Source: Armatimonadota bacterium (GTDB taxonomy: Bacteria > Armatimonadota > Fimbriimonadia > Fimbriimonadales > Fimbriimonadaceae). Taken from it: a DNA stretch of 45,714 bases. The stretch spans positions 1-45,714 of the forward strand of contig JANYCU010000054.1 of the NCBI GenBank assembly GCA_025360125.1, in the 5' to 3' direction. Shown here piece by piece: positions 15,566 through 24,387 of this stretch. The notes beneath the pieces are model-generated. The model saw only the letters and a program-made list of their open reading frames with translations, was not told the DNA's origin and made no database searches. Made by a program: the position numbers and the translations under genes. Numbering within the stretch: position 1 is the stretch's first letter; every line of letters starts with the position of its first letter.

Positions 15566-18172
15566 TTATTTGCCGTGGCCATCCCGCTGTTTTTCGAGCC
15601 ATTCAAACCACTCCTTGCTGTCCATCTTCACGCTAGCCATCGTTCGCCGCTTCTTGAAGTTAGGATCGGTTGGGTCGAACGTTTCCTCGGGTCGGAAGAC
15701 ACGTCGGTCGGCGGGGACGCAGGTGTAAGGCGTAAAGTCTGGTTTATCCGTAAACATATCGTCCAATGGTGAGGCGACCGCGTCAAACATATTGTTTGGT
15801 CCGAGGCCAAAGATGCCGTAGATCGAACGAATAATACTCATGATGCTTGTGTGGACATGAGACACATAGTTGTGCTTTGCGTAAGGGCTGATGCACAGAA
15901 CGAAGCTGCGATGACGATCGACATGGTCGCTATCGCCGCCAGCGTCATCTTGGGTGACGAAGATCGCGGTGCTTTTCCACTCTGGCGTGTGGGAAAGATA
16001 GTCAACGATCTGCCCCAGAGCCATGTCGTTGTCAGCCAAGAAACTGCTCGAAGAATGATAGCCAAACAGGGGTTTAGGGCTTGATCCATGATCGTTGCAG
16101 ATGGCGATGTTCATGAATTGTGGCAACGGCTTCTTTTTCGCACGAAAATTCTTTTCGATGTCTTCCTTGAACCAATCGGCCCGGGCAATATCGGGGATAT
16201 TCATGTTGAATATCGGGAATTCTCGACACGTATTGTCGTACAAAATTTTTGGCATTGGGAAGTTGACAATTTCCCCTGCTCCGGACCTTGAGAATGGTGT
16301 GTTTTCATCCACATCGGCAAACTCAAACCCTTCGCCGTAGTTTCGAAAATTCACGTTGCTTCGTCCGAGATGCTCCCACATCGAACCGTTTTCCAGGTAG
16401 TCCTCTGGAATCTGACTACCGTTCGAGCCAAAGCTGACGAGACGCCCTTTCGCGTCGTTATTGGGTTTGAAGTTCCAACCAGAGTAATAGACTCGCGATG
16501 TCCATAGACTGGCATAAACGCCGACTAGCCATCGATGGCCCGCCCCTGACGCACCAACTTCCATATAAAAGTTATCCGAGATTCCGAATTGCTCGGCCAG
16601 TTTGATATGGTTTGGCATGATCGGCATTCGGTCATCTTTTTTGCCATCGACCCAGCCATTGAGACCATGTTGCGCGTATTCAGGTTCGGCGTTGGCCCCC
16701 TTGAGATCGCCAAAAATGCCATCGAAGCTATGGTTTTCTTTCGTGATGAAAACGACATGCTTTATTTCTTTTGGAAAGTGAACCGTTCGCGTGGTCGGGA
16801 TTAAGCCATTGTTTCGCAAAACTTGCTGGGTTGTTTCCTTGAGGTTTCTTGGAACCTTGACCTGGCTAATGATGCTTGGCATTCCGGAGAGGTTATAGCG
16901 CTCATCATCTGGAGTTCGGGGGTTCTTGGCCCCTCGGGGACCAATGCCGATTCCGTAGCTGTTAGCAATGAATAAGGTTCCATCTTTGCGAACCGCCGAC
17001 GCGATCGGCCACCAGGCGGTGGGGAAATACCCGTCAACCTTATAAGTTGAGGCATCGACAACTGCCATGGCGTTGATCCCGGTCGCACAGACATAAACTT
17101 TGTTATTTTTGGAATCAAACGAAATTCCTGTCGGCATGACGCCCCTCATTTTGCTCAGCAAAGGTTGCGGGGCAAATTTGATGGTCTTGAGGAGTTTGCA
17201 GCCGGCGTCGAAGACCTGTAGTGAGTCATTGTTGGCATTGGTCACCAAAAGCTGACCGTTGACGAATGCGAGGGCATTGGGCGCACTACCGCCGACTGCT
17301 TTTCCGCTATCGGCTTGGGCGTGAATGAGAATTCCCGTTTTGACTTTTCGATCTACCGTCGGCTTATTAGGCGCACTGAGATCATAGCGCCAAATAGATT
17401 GCGCATCTGGCGCTTGGGGGCTGCCGAGGCCATCGACATCACGGCCTTCAGTCCTGGTTCCTTTTTCGGCCTCTTGGCTTGGGAATGCAAACGGCGGGAA
17501 AGAGAGACCCCGAACATTGCCTTTGCCCGCCTCGGGCTTTTTGATCATTGAATAGTCAAAGATGCCAATGTTGGCCACGTAGAGACTTTTCTCGTCGGGA
17601 CTGAGCAGAACTGCGTACGGTTGACGACCTGCTTTTTGGGTATCCAACACTTTGTTCAATTTCAGGTCAATCGTGACTACTCTTTGGTGGGCAATGTCGA
17701 GAGCATAGACTCGCTGACCATTTTTTGTGATTGCTAAATCAATCACAAAGGGATCTTTGTTGGCCGAATCTTTGATTGAAATTCGATCTTTGATTTCCCA
17801 GGTGGTAGTGTCGTAAACGACGATATCACCCGTTTCACCGCCACCCATGACGAACTTTGTGCCGTCTGCAGTGAATGCACCACAAATCGAACCATCTTTA
17901 TAGGCGATGGCCCTTTGTTTTGGGTTTTCTTTGGTGAGATCAAAAATGCTTAGTCCACCGTCGAATAGTCCGACGGCAGTCTTTTGGTCGGGAGAAAGTG
18001 TCACTCGCCAGAGGTTGTCGTTCGAATAAAGTCGCTTGCCGAGGGGAGTTAGCAAGCGACCGTTCGGTAGCACTGTTTCGCCGTTGTAGGCGATTTGGGC
18101 AAATCGGCTGCCAGCTGGAGCTTCGAATGTTTGGCCCTGTAGGCCGAGAAGTGCACAAAATGTGGCGATCAC
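15566..18172 (-). CDS. Beta-propeller / phosphoesterase (PF04185-type) fusion protein
   Basis: This 868-aa protein has two parts. Residues ~30-440 hold repeated YVTN/WD-like blades (for example LWRVTLSPDQKTAVGLFDGG, KVYVCATGINAMAVVDAST). The rest is an alkaline-phosphatase-superfamily phosphoesterase with KHVVFITKENHSFDGIFGD, GISDNFYMEVGASGAGHRWL, and the metal-binding end IFVTQDDAGGDSDHVDRHRS. Phospholipase C and acid phosphatases of this family cleave phosphate esters. A short N-terminal hydrophobic segment suggests export. It is followed in the same direction by a serine hydrolase. The architecture is common in soil bacteria; the natural substrate is unknown. Confidence 0.88.
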   Translation of the reverse strand: MIATFCALLGLQGQTFEAPAGSRFAQIAYNGETVLPNGRLLTPLGKRLYSNDNLWRVTLSPDQKTAVGLFDGGLSIFDLTKENPKQRAIAYKDGSICGAFTADGTKFVMGGGETGDIVVYDTTTWEIKDRISIKDSANKDPFVIDLAITKNGQRVYALDIAHQRVVTIDLKLNKVLDTQKAGRQPYAVLLSPDEKSLYVANIGIFDYSMIKKPEAGKGNVRGLSFPPFAFPSQEAEKGTRTEGRDVDGLGSPQAPDAQSIWRYDLSAPNKPTVDRKVKTGILIHAQADSGKAVGGSAPNALAFVNGQLLVTNANNDSLQVFDAGCKLLKTIKFAPQPLLSKMRGVMPTGISFDSKNNKVYVCATGINAMAVVDASTYKVDGYFPTAWWPIASAVRKDGTLFIANSYGIGIGPRGAKNPRTPDDERYNLSGMPSIISQVKVPRNLKETTQQVLRNNGLIPTTRTVHFPKEIKHVVFITKENHSFDGIFGDLKGANAEPEYAQHGLNGWVDGKKDDRMPIMPNHIKLAEQFGISDNFYMEVGASGAGHRWLVGVYASLWTSRVYYSGWNFKPNNDAKGRLVSFGSNGSQIPEDYLENGSMWEHLGRSNVNFRNYGEGFEFADVDENTPFSRSGAGEIVNFPMPKILYDNTCREFPIFNMNIPDIARADWFKEDIEKNFRAKKKPLPQFMNIAICNDHGSSPKPLFGYHSSSSFLADNDMALGQIVDYLSHTPEWKSTAIFVTQDDAGGDSDHVDRHRSFVLCISPYAKHNYVSHVHTSIMSIIRSIYGIFGLGPNNMFDAVASPLDDMFTDKPDFTPYTCVPADRRVFRPEETFDPTDPNFKKRRTMASVKMDSKEWFEWLEKQRDGHGK

Positions 18173-18244
18173 GCTAAAAGGTTAGTTGATTTCCACTTGT
18201 TGACTTCTCAATCAAAAAGATAATTATTAGAATCTTAAACATCG

Positions 18245-18274
18245 AAAAAATGGCCCCTCGGAAAATGAGGAGCC
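18245..18274 (-). terminator. Rho-independent terminator after the small lipoprotein gene
   Basis: On the minus strand the sequence GGCTCCTC-ATTTTCC-GAGGGGCC forms an 8-bp stem with one mismatch, followed by ATTTTTTCG. It lies between the lipoprotein gene (stop 18316) and the phosphoesterase gene (start 18172), separating the two units. Confidence 0.75.
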
Positions 18275-18315
18275 AATATATTGCATTGGTTCGAAAAGCC
18301 GTCAATAAGCTTAGA

Positions 18316-18546
18316 TTATTTTTGGGGACCTGCAGGAGTAGCTTGCGTTCCGTTCGAAAGTTCGTCGGCACCAGACCGGGCCTCTTTGTGAGCCTTTTGG
18401 AATGCCGCAATTTTTTCGTTATCCCATGCTGCCTTCGACTGGGCGATTTCCGCTTTCTCTCCGTCTGTCGTTGCCGTTGTCACTTCCTTGCTGCCGCAGC
18501 CAACGAGGGCTGCGGCAACAATCAGGGCAAGGACTAGTCTGTCCAC
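18316..18546 (-). CDS. Small lipoprotein linked to pseudopilin gene
   Basis: This 76-aa protein has a lipoprotein signal, LVLALIVAAALVGCGSK, with the lipidated Cys at about residue 17. A charged Ala/Lys/Glu tail follows. I prefer the GTG at 18546: an AGGAG site sits 7 bases upstream, whereas the TTG at 18549 would be too close. The gene overlaps the end of the pseudopilin gene, so translation is coupled. Small lipoproteins of this sort often follow such pseudopilin genes in Armatimonadota. Its role is unknown. Confidence 0.7.
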   Translation of the reverse strand: MDRLVLALIVAAALVGCGSKEVTTATTDGEKAEIAQSKAAWDNEKIAAFQKAHKEARSGADELSNGTQATPAGPQK

Positions 18547-19400
18547 CAAACAACTCCTGCCGCTTCCGGATAGGCCAAAAAGTCTTTACACTTCATAGAA
18601 CCCATTGGGAATCCTGACCGTGGGAATGGGTTAATTGTCGCTTCTGGATCTGCGCAGTATCCGTTCACTCGGGAGTCGAAGTTCTTAGGTGAAGCGATCC
18701 ATGTTCCACCAGATCCGCCAATGAATCCGCCCTTGTAGGGCACCGTTTTGGCGTGGCCGTCAGCATACGACGTAACGATGTTGCTTGTGAAATAGATGTT
18801 GTTGTTTCGTGCGCCACCAGGGAAACTGTCGAAGAACCAATCGATTCCACCCATTGTTTGGCGAGGCGTATCATAGGTGTTTCCAAAGGCAAATAACTGA
18901 GATGGGTTTGCCATCGAGGAGTTTGATTTGCCGGAGTTATATCGTTTTCCACCTCGTCCACCGCAACCTACAACGAGGCCACCATCGGAGCACTTCTCTT
19001 CATTGATCATTGCCTCGGCGCCGCGGATCTCGTAGCCCCAGTTGTAGCCAAAATCGTTCTTGTCGTAGAAGACGGTCCCGTCTGGGTTCAAACCAGTCTT
19101 ATCAAAATTCTGGCGATATTTCGACCAGATTTCCATATTTTTGATGTATGGCTGCAGGGTAGCGATTGGATCACCACCGTGATTTTGCGAATTTCCACCA
19201 TCGTAAACCGATGGGAAAAGGTCGTCGTTGTCGGTCGAATAGATCATGGATGCAGTTCCAATGTTCTTCGAGTTGCTGAGAGCGGCGGTCTTTTTTGCCG
19301 CGGCTTTTGCCTGGGCAAAAACTGGGAACAAGATGGCCGCAAGAATGGCGATGATTGCGATGACTACTAGTAGTTCGATTAGTGTAAATGCTTTGCGCAT
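18534..19400 (-). CDS. Type II secretion-like pseudopilin with Armatimonadota signature
   Basis: This 288-aa protein has the prepilin leader MRKAFTLIELLVVIAIIAIL, cleaved by prepilin peptidase before Phe5, with Glu9 of the mature assembly helix. The following FPVFAQAKAAAKKT and NSKNIGTASMIYSTDNDDLFP are characteristic of the pseudopilins greatly expanded in Armatimonadota. The C-terminal ADGHAKTVPYKG is the H-x-DG-like box of the group. A GGAG site lies 7 bases before the ATG. Such proteins may decorate the cell surface or a secretion pseudopilus. The gene is translated together with the lipoprotein gene downstream. Confidence 0.93.
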   Translation of the reverse strand: MRKAFTLIELLVVIAIIAILAAILFPVFAQAKAAAKKTAALSNSKNIGTASMIYSTDNDDLFPSVYDGGNSQNHGGDPIATLQPYIKNMEIWSKYRQNFDKTGLNPDGTVFYDKNDFGYNWGYEIRGAEAMINEEKCSDGGLVVGCGGRGGKRYNSGKSNSSMANPSQLFAFGNTYDTPRQTMGGIDWFFDSFPGGARNNNIYFTSNIVTSYADGHAKTVPYKGGFIGGSGGTWIASPKNFDSRVNGYCADPEATINPFPRSGFPMGSMKCKDFLAYPEAAGVVWWTD

Positions 19401-19895
19401 GGGGTTACTCCATCCACCATGATAAGGGGTGCAAGATTAACGGACCGTTATCGAAGGGTTATCGTTTTGTATTTAACTTGGTTAATGACAATTGCCGAAT
19501 CTAAATTATTAATGGTCTAAAGTTAACGGAATATCCGGTCAACTAGACCGTCTGAGACCGAGTTGGCTGGCCCTTGAGTCTGGTTCGCAATCAACACCGC
19601 TAGAGGTATTGGCGATCCCATAAAACTAATTTACCGCGATGTTATATTTGCAGAGAAGAAACAGGCGAGGACCCAGCCTTCGCCAAGACACTTCATCGGG
19701 CAGGCGGCCCATGCTTCGACGAGCAACTGAAAGCCGAAATTCAAGTACAACAGTAACTCTTACCCACGGGAATGTCGGATCTTGGGGTTAGCGTTCGTGA
19801 GCTTGCTGTGATTCGATCCTTGGATTCCCGTGGGAGCCCTTGAACCTGCCGTTTGCCGAGAGGGAGAAAACAGGCGAAGTGCCAGGGGAGTAAAC
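19401..19895. other. Intergenic region, promoter side of the pseudopilin gene
   Basis: About 500 bp without a credible gene. The part next to 19400 (to ~19560) is AT-rich, with repeated GGTTAAT / ATTAAC words, and probably carries the pseudopilin promoter on the minus strand. The remainder, toward the terminator at 19896, shows no recognisable structure beyond short palindromes. Confidence 0.5.
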
Positions 19896-19925
19896 AAAAA
19901 AGCCCAACTCCGATGAGTTGGGCTT
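19896..19925 (-). terminator. Rho-independent terminator after the AdoMet decarboxylase gene
   Basis: The stem AGCCCAACTC / GAGTTGGGCT with a 4-base loop is followed on the minus strand by a T run (TTTTTTGTTT). It lies 20 bp past the stop of the decarboxylase gene. The + strand side has only a short T-poor tail. Confidence 0.9.
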
Positions 19926-19945
19926 CTTGGCATGTAAGCTAAGGC

Positions 19946-20566
19946 CTATCTTTCGACTTCGCTTCGGCTGCCTCGTCGGACGACAAGGAATTTGATTCGT
20001 CTTGGCTCGAATCGCTCTTTGAGCAATTCAACCGCTCGACGGACTTTGACGGTGCCACCGCAGTAGAACAGGTCTACGGCCGCGTAGCCGTGCTCTGGCC
20101 ACGTGTGAATGGTGTAATGCGATTCTTGGATAATGACCGCTCCACTGACGCCGTAGGGCTTAAATTCTTTAAAGCACTCAGCAACGATGGTGGCCTCGGA
20201 GACTCGGGCTGCGTCGACCATAGCATGACCAACGGTCGTGTCTTTCTCAAGGGTTGAGCCTTTACATCCGAAAAGTTCGATGAGGAGGTGGGAACCAAGG
20301 GAAGGCTCTTCGCCGACTCGGAATGGGAGACCTTCAGTGTCTTTGTCGAGCCATTCGTTAAATGCGCCTTCATCGTCACAGTGGATCATCGTCCAACCGT
20401 CTTCATTGATGATTCGCGGTGGGGCCATCACGAGTGATGGTTCGATCCTTTTTGGCTTGGTTTCGAACAATTGTCGTAACCAGCCCATCAAGCCCAGTTT
20501 GTCTGGGTCAGCAGCGAGTGAAGCGACGCAAAGTCCGCTAGCCAAAATTATGAATAAGTTTGTCAA
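19946..20566 (-). CDS. speH: S-adenosylmethionine decarboxylase with N-terminal extension
   Basis: The enzyme makes decarboxylated AdoMet, the aminopropyl donor for polyamines. The core begins at ~91 (GSHLLIELFGCKG). Self-cleavage would occur between Glu148 and Ser149 in QESHYTIHTWPEHGYAAVDL, making the pyruvoyl group; His154 and Cys169 match processing residues of class 1B enzymes. At 206 aa it is ~80 residues longer than usual. The extra N-terminus begins like a signal peptide (FIILASGLCVASLA). The TTG start at 20566 is supported by an AGAGG site nine bases upstream, and other nearby starts hit stops at once, so the extension is probably made. The 268-bp leader has a CAAGA-GCAA-TCTTG hairpin. 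It supplies the aminopropyltransferase at 13391. Confidence 0.9.
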   Translation of the reverse strand: MTNLFIILASGLCVASLAADPDKLGLMGWLRQLFETKPKRIEPSLVMAPPRIINEDGWTMIHCDDEGAFNEWLDKDTEGLPFRVGEEPSLGSHLLIELFGCKGSTLEKDTTVGHAMVDAARVSEATIVAECFKEFKPYGVSGAVIIQESHYTIHTWPEHGYAAVDLFYCGGTVKVRRAVELLKERFEPRRIKFLVVRRGSRSEVER

Positions 20567-20834
20567 TCACACATTCCTCTTTTTACTTACCGTGCGCAGA
20601 CACAAGATTGCTCTTGCGCGGAAAACCTGACGAGATTGGGGACGATTCGAATCGAGCGACCTTATGCAGCTGGTTTAAGCACTCCGTTGAGCTACCCCGA
20701 TTGCAATTCGTCAGTCTCATCTCTTCGTCTAAGTTTTCGCCTTTTGTGGATTCGGTCCACAGAAGCCACTCGGTTACCCGTGTGACGCAATTCAGAAATA
20801 TACCACTTTTCCACAGGTTGTCAAGCAATGACAC

Positions 20835-21476
20835 CTACATTCCAGCAATAGTTCCGTTACTGATGACCAATGTTCGATCCGCTTTTTCAATCATCGTCGG
20901 GTCATGGGTCACCATCACGAGCGAGCCATTTTTCCGGTGACGATTGAGCATTTCTACGACATGAATGCCGTTATCGTGATCAAGGGCGGCAGTTGGCTCG
21001 TCAGCAAATATGACCTCAGGGCTGTTTATTAGTGCCCGGGCGACACACACTCGCTGACGTTCGCCCCCGCTCAATTCGTGCGGATGTCGATTCATTTTCT
21101 CGCTTAATCCCAGATCATCGAGGAGCGACTTGGCGCGGTCAATGAGCTTTGGATTAACGGTGAGAACATTTTCGATGGCGGAGAGGTAGCCGAGCAGATA
21201 GGGCTGTTGGAACACGAATCCGAATTTTTGGATTCTCATCGATGCCCGCTCAACGTCGCTCAAGTTGCCCAGCAGAGTTCCGTTGATTCGGATCTCGCCT
21301 AGGGTTGGATTTTTGAGCCCGCTCAGCAAGTACAACAGGGAGCTCTTTCCCGATCCGCTAGGGCCAAGGATTCCAACAAACTCTCCTTCTTTGATCTCAA
21401 TGTTGATGTCGCGGCAGGCAAAGACTTCTCGCTCGTGATCGTGATAGATTAATGAAACATCGGTGGCTTTGACCAC
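20835..21476 (-). CDS. ABC transporter ATP-binding protein (LolD/MacB type)
   Basis: This 213-aa nucleotide-binding subunit has Walker A GPSGSGKSS (38-46), Q-loop FVFQQPYLLGYL, signature LSGGERQRVCVARAL and Walker B VIFADEPTAALDHD. The small size and the FVFQQ segment place it in the LolD/MacB/FtsE group. It overlaps the permease gene at one base, so the pair forms one transporter, most likely for lipoprotein or peptide extrusion. Confidence 0.93.
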   Translation of the reverse strand: MVKATDVSLIYHDHEREVFACRDINIEIKEGEFVGILGPSGSGKSSLLYLLSGLKNPTLGEIRINGTLLGNLSDVERASMRIQKFGFVFQQPYLLGYLSAIENVLTVNPKLIDRAKSLLDDLGLSEKMNRHPHELSGGERQRVCVARALINSPEVIFADEPTAALDHDNGIHVVEMLNRHRKNGSLVMVTHDPTMIEKADRTLVISNGTIAGM

Positions 21477-22636
21477 TAAACGATCCTCCTTTCAACCACG
21501 GCAACCGGGTCAAACTTTCTGAAGCGAAGCCAAATTGTCCCAAAAGCAATGAGCAAAATTGAAATAGGCACGGGCGCGGTGTAAGACATGGCCATCGGGT
21601 CGCCAACATCCAGGGCAAACCCCTGCGGGTCCATCAACTGAGCCTTAAGCAGCATTAGCATCAGTCGGGCAAAAATGAGGCCGAAAAACCACCCGCCGAC
21701 AATGACGATGACTGACTCGCTCAGCACCCGTTTGAACAGCTGCCGTTTGGTATGACCGATTGCCTGAAGTAATCCAAACTCAACTAGGCGTTGGCTCTGG
21801 TAAATGTTCATCAGCATGCCCATCATGATCGAGATGACGATGACTAATATGCCAATGACTGCGTCAATAATCTTATACAAAACCTCAAACATTTGTTTGC
21901 TTTCTTTTTCGATTTCAGAGTATGAAAAGAGCTGGGCAAACTTCCCTTTCATTTTCTTTTTTGCCCAGATGTCGTACTTGGTTTGCTCGGTCGGATTCTT
22001 CGCAAAGATGAGGGCAAAATCAATGGGGATCGGCTGAGTATTCGCAAAATACTTCTTGTTTGAAACCATCATCCATCGGTCACATTGGATGATGCCGACC
22101 AGCTTGACTGGATGGCGAGAGAAGTTGTCCGTATCGTCCGGTTTGAGCAGAATATCGCCGATTTGGACATGCAGGTTTTTCGCGACGGGGGTGCTGACCA
22201 TCATCTCGGGTTCGCCATCAATTGGGCGGCGACCGATGATTCCCTTATAGCCTTGTCGTTTCAAATAGTATTCAAGATCGTCTTTTTCGAAGCCCATGAC
22301 GGCGAACGGCCACTTTCCGACGATGCTCTTGACCTGCGCTCCGCTGCCGCGGCAGAGGATGACTCGTTCGAGTTCGACGGGCGGATTCGTTGTGAGGTCT
22401 TTGACAAAGACGGCCGTTAAGGTTGGATCGAGCCTGGGAGACACGCCTAAAAACCGGTCGGTATACCTATATATCGTCTGGATACTTAGGGGAATAGAAT
22501 TGATGAGGGCGATGATGCTTTGCACTAGCATCACGGCAAGGGAAATCACCGCGATGAGTGGAACGGTTTTGCCTGCATTGCGCCGAAGGAATACGGTTGG
22601 CGACAAAGGATGGGCAAATCGTGGCATTCCTACCAT
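21476..22636 (-). CDS. ABC transporter permease, FtsX/MacB-like
   Basis: This 386-aa protein has four transmembrane helices: one near the N-terminus (LIAVISLAVMLVQSIIALIN), then after a ~200-residue extracytoplasmic domain three more (VIGILVIVISIMMGMLMNIY, VIVIVGGWFFGLIFARLMLM and VPISILLIAFGTIWL). The coupling motif GLLQAIGHTKRQL before helix 3 is a hallmark of FtsX-type permeases. It is the partner of the downstream ATPase. The divergent pseudopilin gene starts 24 bp away, so the two promoters overlap. The substrate is unknown. Confidence 0.9.
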   Translation of the reverse strand: MVGMPRFAHPLSPTVFLRRNAGKTVPLIAVISLAVMLVQSIIALINSIPLSIQTIYRYTDRFLGVSPRLDPTLTAVFVKDLTTNPPVELERVILCRGSGAQVKSIVGKWPFAVMGFEKDDLEYYLKRQGYKGIIGRRPIDGEPEMMVSTPVAKNLHVQIGDILLKPDDTDNFSRHPVKLVGIIQCDRWMMVSNKKYFANTQPIPIDFALIFAKNPTEQTKYDIWAKKKMKGKFAQLFSYSEIEKESKQMFEVLYKIIDAVIGILVIVISIMMGMLMNIYQSQRLVEFGLLQAIGHTKRQLFKRVLSESVIVIVGGWFFGLIFARLMLMLLKAQLMDPQGFALDVGDPMAMSYTAPVPISILLIAFGTIWLRFRKFDPVAVVERRIV

Positions 22637-22660
22637 GCTACTACGTTAAGGGGGTGAGAT

Positions 22661-23107
22661 TTGAAGCAGAGAAAACGATTGGGCTTTACGCTTGTTGAAC
22701 TTCTGATTGTGATCATCATCATTGCCGTCCTCGCCTCGGTGGCCGTCCCCAAGTTCAATTCTGCTTGGAAAAGTGGTTCTGAGTCGAGGCTTCGCCAGAA
22801 TTTGAAAGAGTATCGCGGGGCGATTGAGCGTTTCCATAGCGACACTGGGCTTTATCCCGCAACGATGGCGGATATTCGTCGCCAAAGTGCCCCAGCAACA
22901 GGATTAGACGCAGCGGGAACCTCACAGCCAATTCCCGACGGATCTTGGGGTGGTCCTTATGTGAAGCTGTATCCAAATACATCGTCGTATCATCCCGATG
23001 TTCGGACGATAGGTTACGCATACAGCGTCTCCGGAGCGACCGTTGGGAAACTCATGGTCAATTCTTCGGCATTTGACTTGAACGGCGTGCCATACAGTAC
23101 TTGGTAG
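22661..23107 (+). CDS. GspG/PilA-like type II pseudopilin
   Basis: This 148-aa protein starts with TTG 22661 behind a GGGGGTGAG site. The class III prepilin signal KQRKRLGFTLVELLIVIIII is cleaved before Phe, and mature Glu5 is present. The body (PKFNSAWKSGSESRLRQNL, HSDTGLYPATMADI, DGSWGGPYVKLYP) is typical of the major pseudopilin GspG, including the WGGPY segment. It would polymerise into a type II secretion pseudopilus or pilus. No other secretion gene is near. Confidence 0.92.
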   Translation: MKQRKRLGFTLVELLIVIIIIAVLASVAVPKFNSAWKSGSESRLRQNLKEYRGAIERFHSDTGLYPATMADIRRQSAPATGLDAAGTSQPIPDGSWGGPYVKLYPNTSSYHPDVRTIGYAYSVSGATVGKLMVNSSAFDLNGVPYSTW

Positions 23108-23113
23108 CAAAAG

Positions 23114-24367
23114 CTATTTCTGGTATCGAAGGAAAATTTCGTCGCCGATCGTTTTGCTGCTCACCAGATTGAAGCGCTGGACGTCGCCCCTAGCGAGGGG
23201 ATTACCGCCCGCGATGGTCGGAGTATGGTCGCCAAGTTTGATCTTTGGCGCAATCGTAAGGAAGATCTCGTCGATGAATTCGAGTTCAAAAAGCTGGCCA
23301 TTGATCTCGCTGCCTCCTAGCACATTGACGATTTCGATTCCGAGTTTATGAATTTCGCTCAGGGCCAGTTCCCAGTCAAGCTCGCTCTTCCCGGCGCGGA
23401 TGGTGAGGACTCCTTTGCGGTCAGGAATATTTGAGTCTTCGGTGGTCAGCACGATCGGATTCCCGTTGGTCAAAAATTTTGATTCCCACGGGACATTTCC
23501 TGACTTGGTGACGACGATTCGTGCGTGGGCCTCGGGGTTCCAGTTATTGCCGGAGGCGCGCAGGCTATTGGCCCCAACGAGAACGGCATCGGCTTTTGAC
23601 TCCAATCGACGCATGAGAAAATGGTCGGTGTCGGAACCGAGGTCGGAAACGGATTCGTTTCGGTCGCCCGTGACGATTTTTCCATCGATTGTTGAGACCA
23701 TGTTGACGAAGGTAAAGGGACGGTTCTGGTGGGGATTTTCGTATTCAATTTCCGAATAGTGGTTTGTTTCTGGCTCGCCGCCAGCGAACTCAACCATCGC
23801 TTTTCGGATTGCAGTGTAGGGCTGCTCGGCCAACCGCTTTTCACCGATGAAGAAAGTCGGCACGTTATACACGCCTTTCGCGTGGGCGTCATCGTCGAAA
23901 TCAACAACCTTTATGCCAAATTGATCGGTAAGAATCGCCTCCTTCATGGCATCGATATCGGTCACGATGCCTTTCGCGATTTCGCACAACACTTCCACTT
24001 TGTTGATATTTTTGCCTTCCTCCCAAAAAGCACGGTAGATGGCCTCGACCAGGGCATCTTGAACTCCCTCGGTCTTCGCATATTCAGTCGCTTGGTGCGC
24101 ATTAAATGACCGTACGTCGGGCAGTTTTGGAACAAGCGGAAGGACCATTCCTTCGGCGGCCATGAGTAATGCAAATCGAGACAGTGTCGGCGGTCGGTTT
24201 GGCGGGTCGGGTACCTTGGCCGATGACGCATAAGGCATATGCTCGGGTAACAATTCGTACGCGATCCAATCGATCGTAACCCCAAATTCTCGTTGCAATT
24301 TTTGGGCCTGAAAAAGTCCAACCCAGCACCAGGGGCATATGTAATCGTGGGCGACAGGAATTTTCAT
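23114..24367 (-). CDS. Fusion of DsbA/FrnE-like oxidoreductase and RibD C-terminal-type reductase
   Basis: This 417-aa protein joins two domains in one open frame. Residues 1-~200 are DsbA/FrnE-like, with Cys11-Pro-Trp-Cys14 (DYICPWCWVG) and a cis-proline segment NVPTFFIGEKRL near 169. Residues ~216-417 are a RibD C-terminal/dihydrofolate-reductase-like NADPH domain with RPFTFVNMVSTIDGKIV and RRLESKADAVLVGANSLRAS, and a strand-rich end (EIFLTIAPKI). There is no deaminase domain, so it is not standard RibD. No signal peptide is present, so it works in the cytoplasm, perhaps as an NADPH-linked thiol or pterin-like reductase. The combination is unusual. Confidence 0.88.
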   Translation of the reverse strand: MKIPVAHDYICPWCWVGLFQAQKLQREFGVTIDWIAYELLPEHMPYASSAKVPDPPNRPPTLSRFALLMAAEGMVLPLVPKLPDVRSFNAHQATEYAKTEGVQDALVEAIYRAFWEEGKNINKVEVLCEIAKGIVTDIDAMKEAILTDQFGIKVVDFDDDAHAKGVYNVPTFFIGEKRLAEQPYTAIRKAMVEFAGGEPETNHYSEIEYENPHQNRPFTFVNMVSTIDGKIVTGDRNESVSDLGSDTDHFLMRRLESKADAVLVGANSLRASGNNWNPEAHARIVVTKSGNVPWESKFLTNGNPIVLTTEDSNIPDRKGVLTIRAGKSELDWELALSEIHKLGIEIVNVLGGSEINGQLFELEFIDEIFLTIAPKIKLGDHTPTIAGGNPLARGDVQRFNLVSSKTIGDEIFLRYQK

Positions 24368-24387
24368 TAATATTTTGGGGTCAGCGA

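Noticed and set aside
20567-20834. Riboswitch upstream of the AdoMet decarboxylase gene
   Set aside because: A GCAA-capped hairpin is present, but I could not match it to a SAM, SAH or polyamine-linked riboswitch fold.
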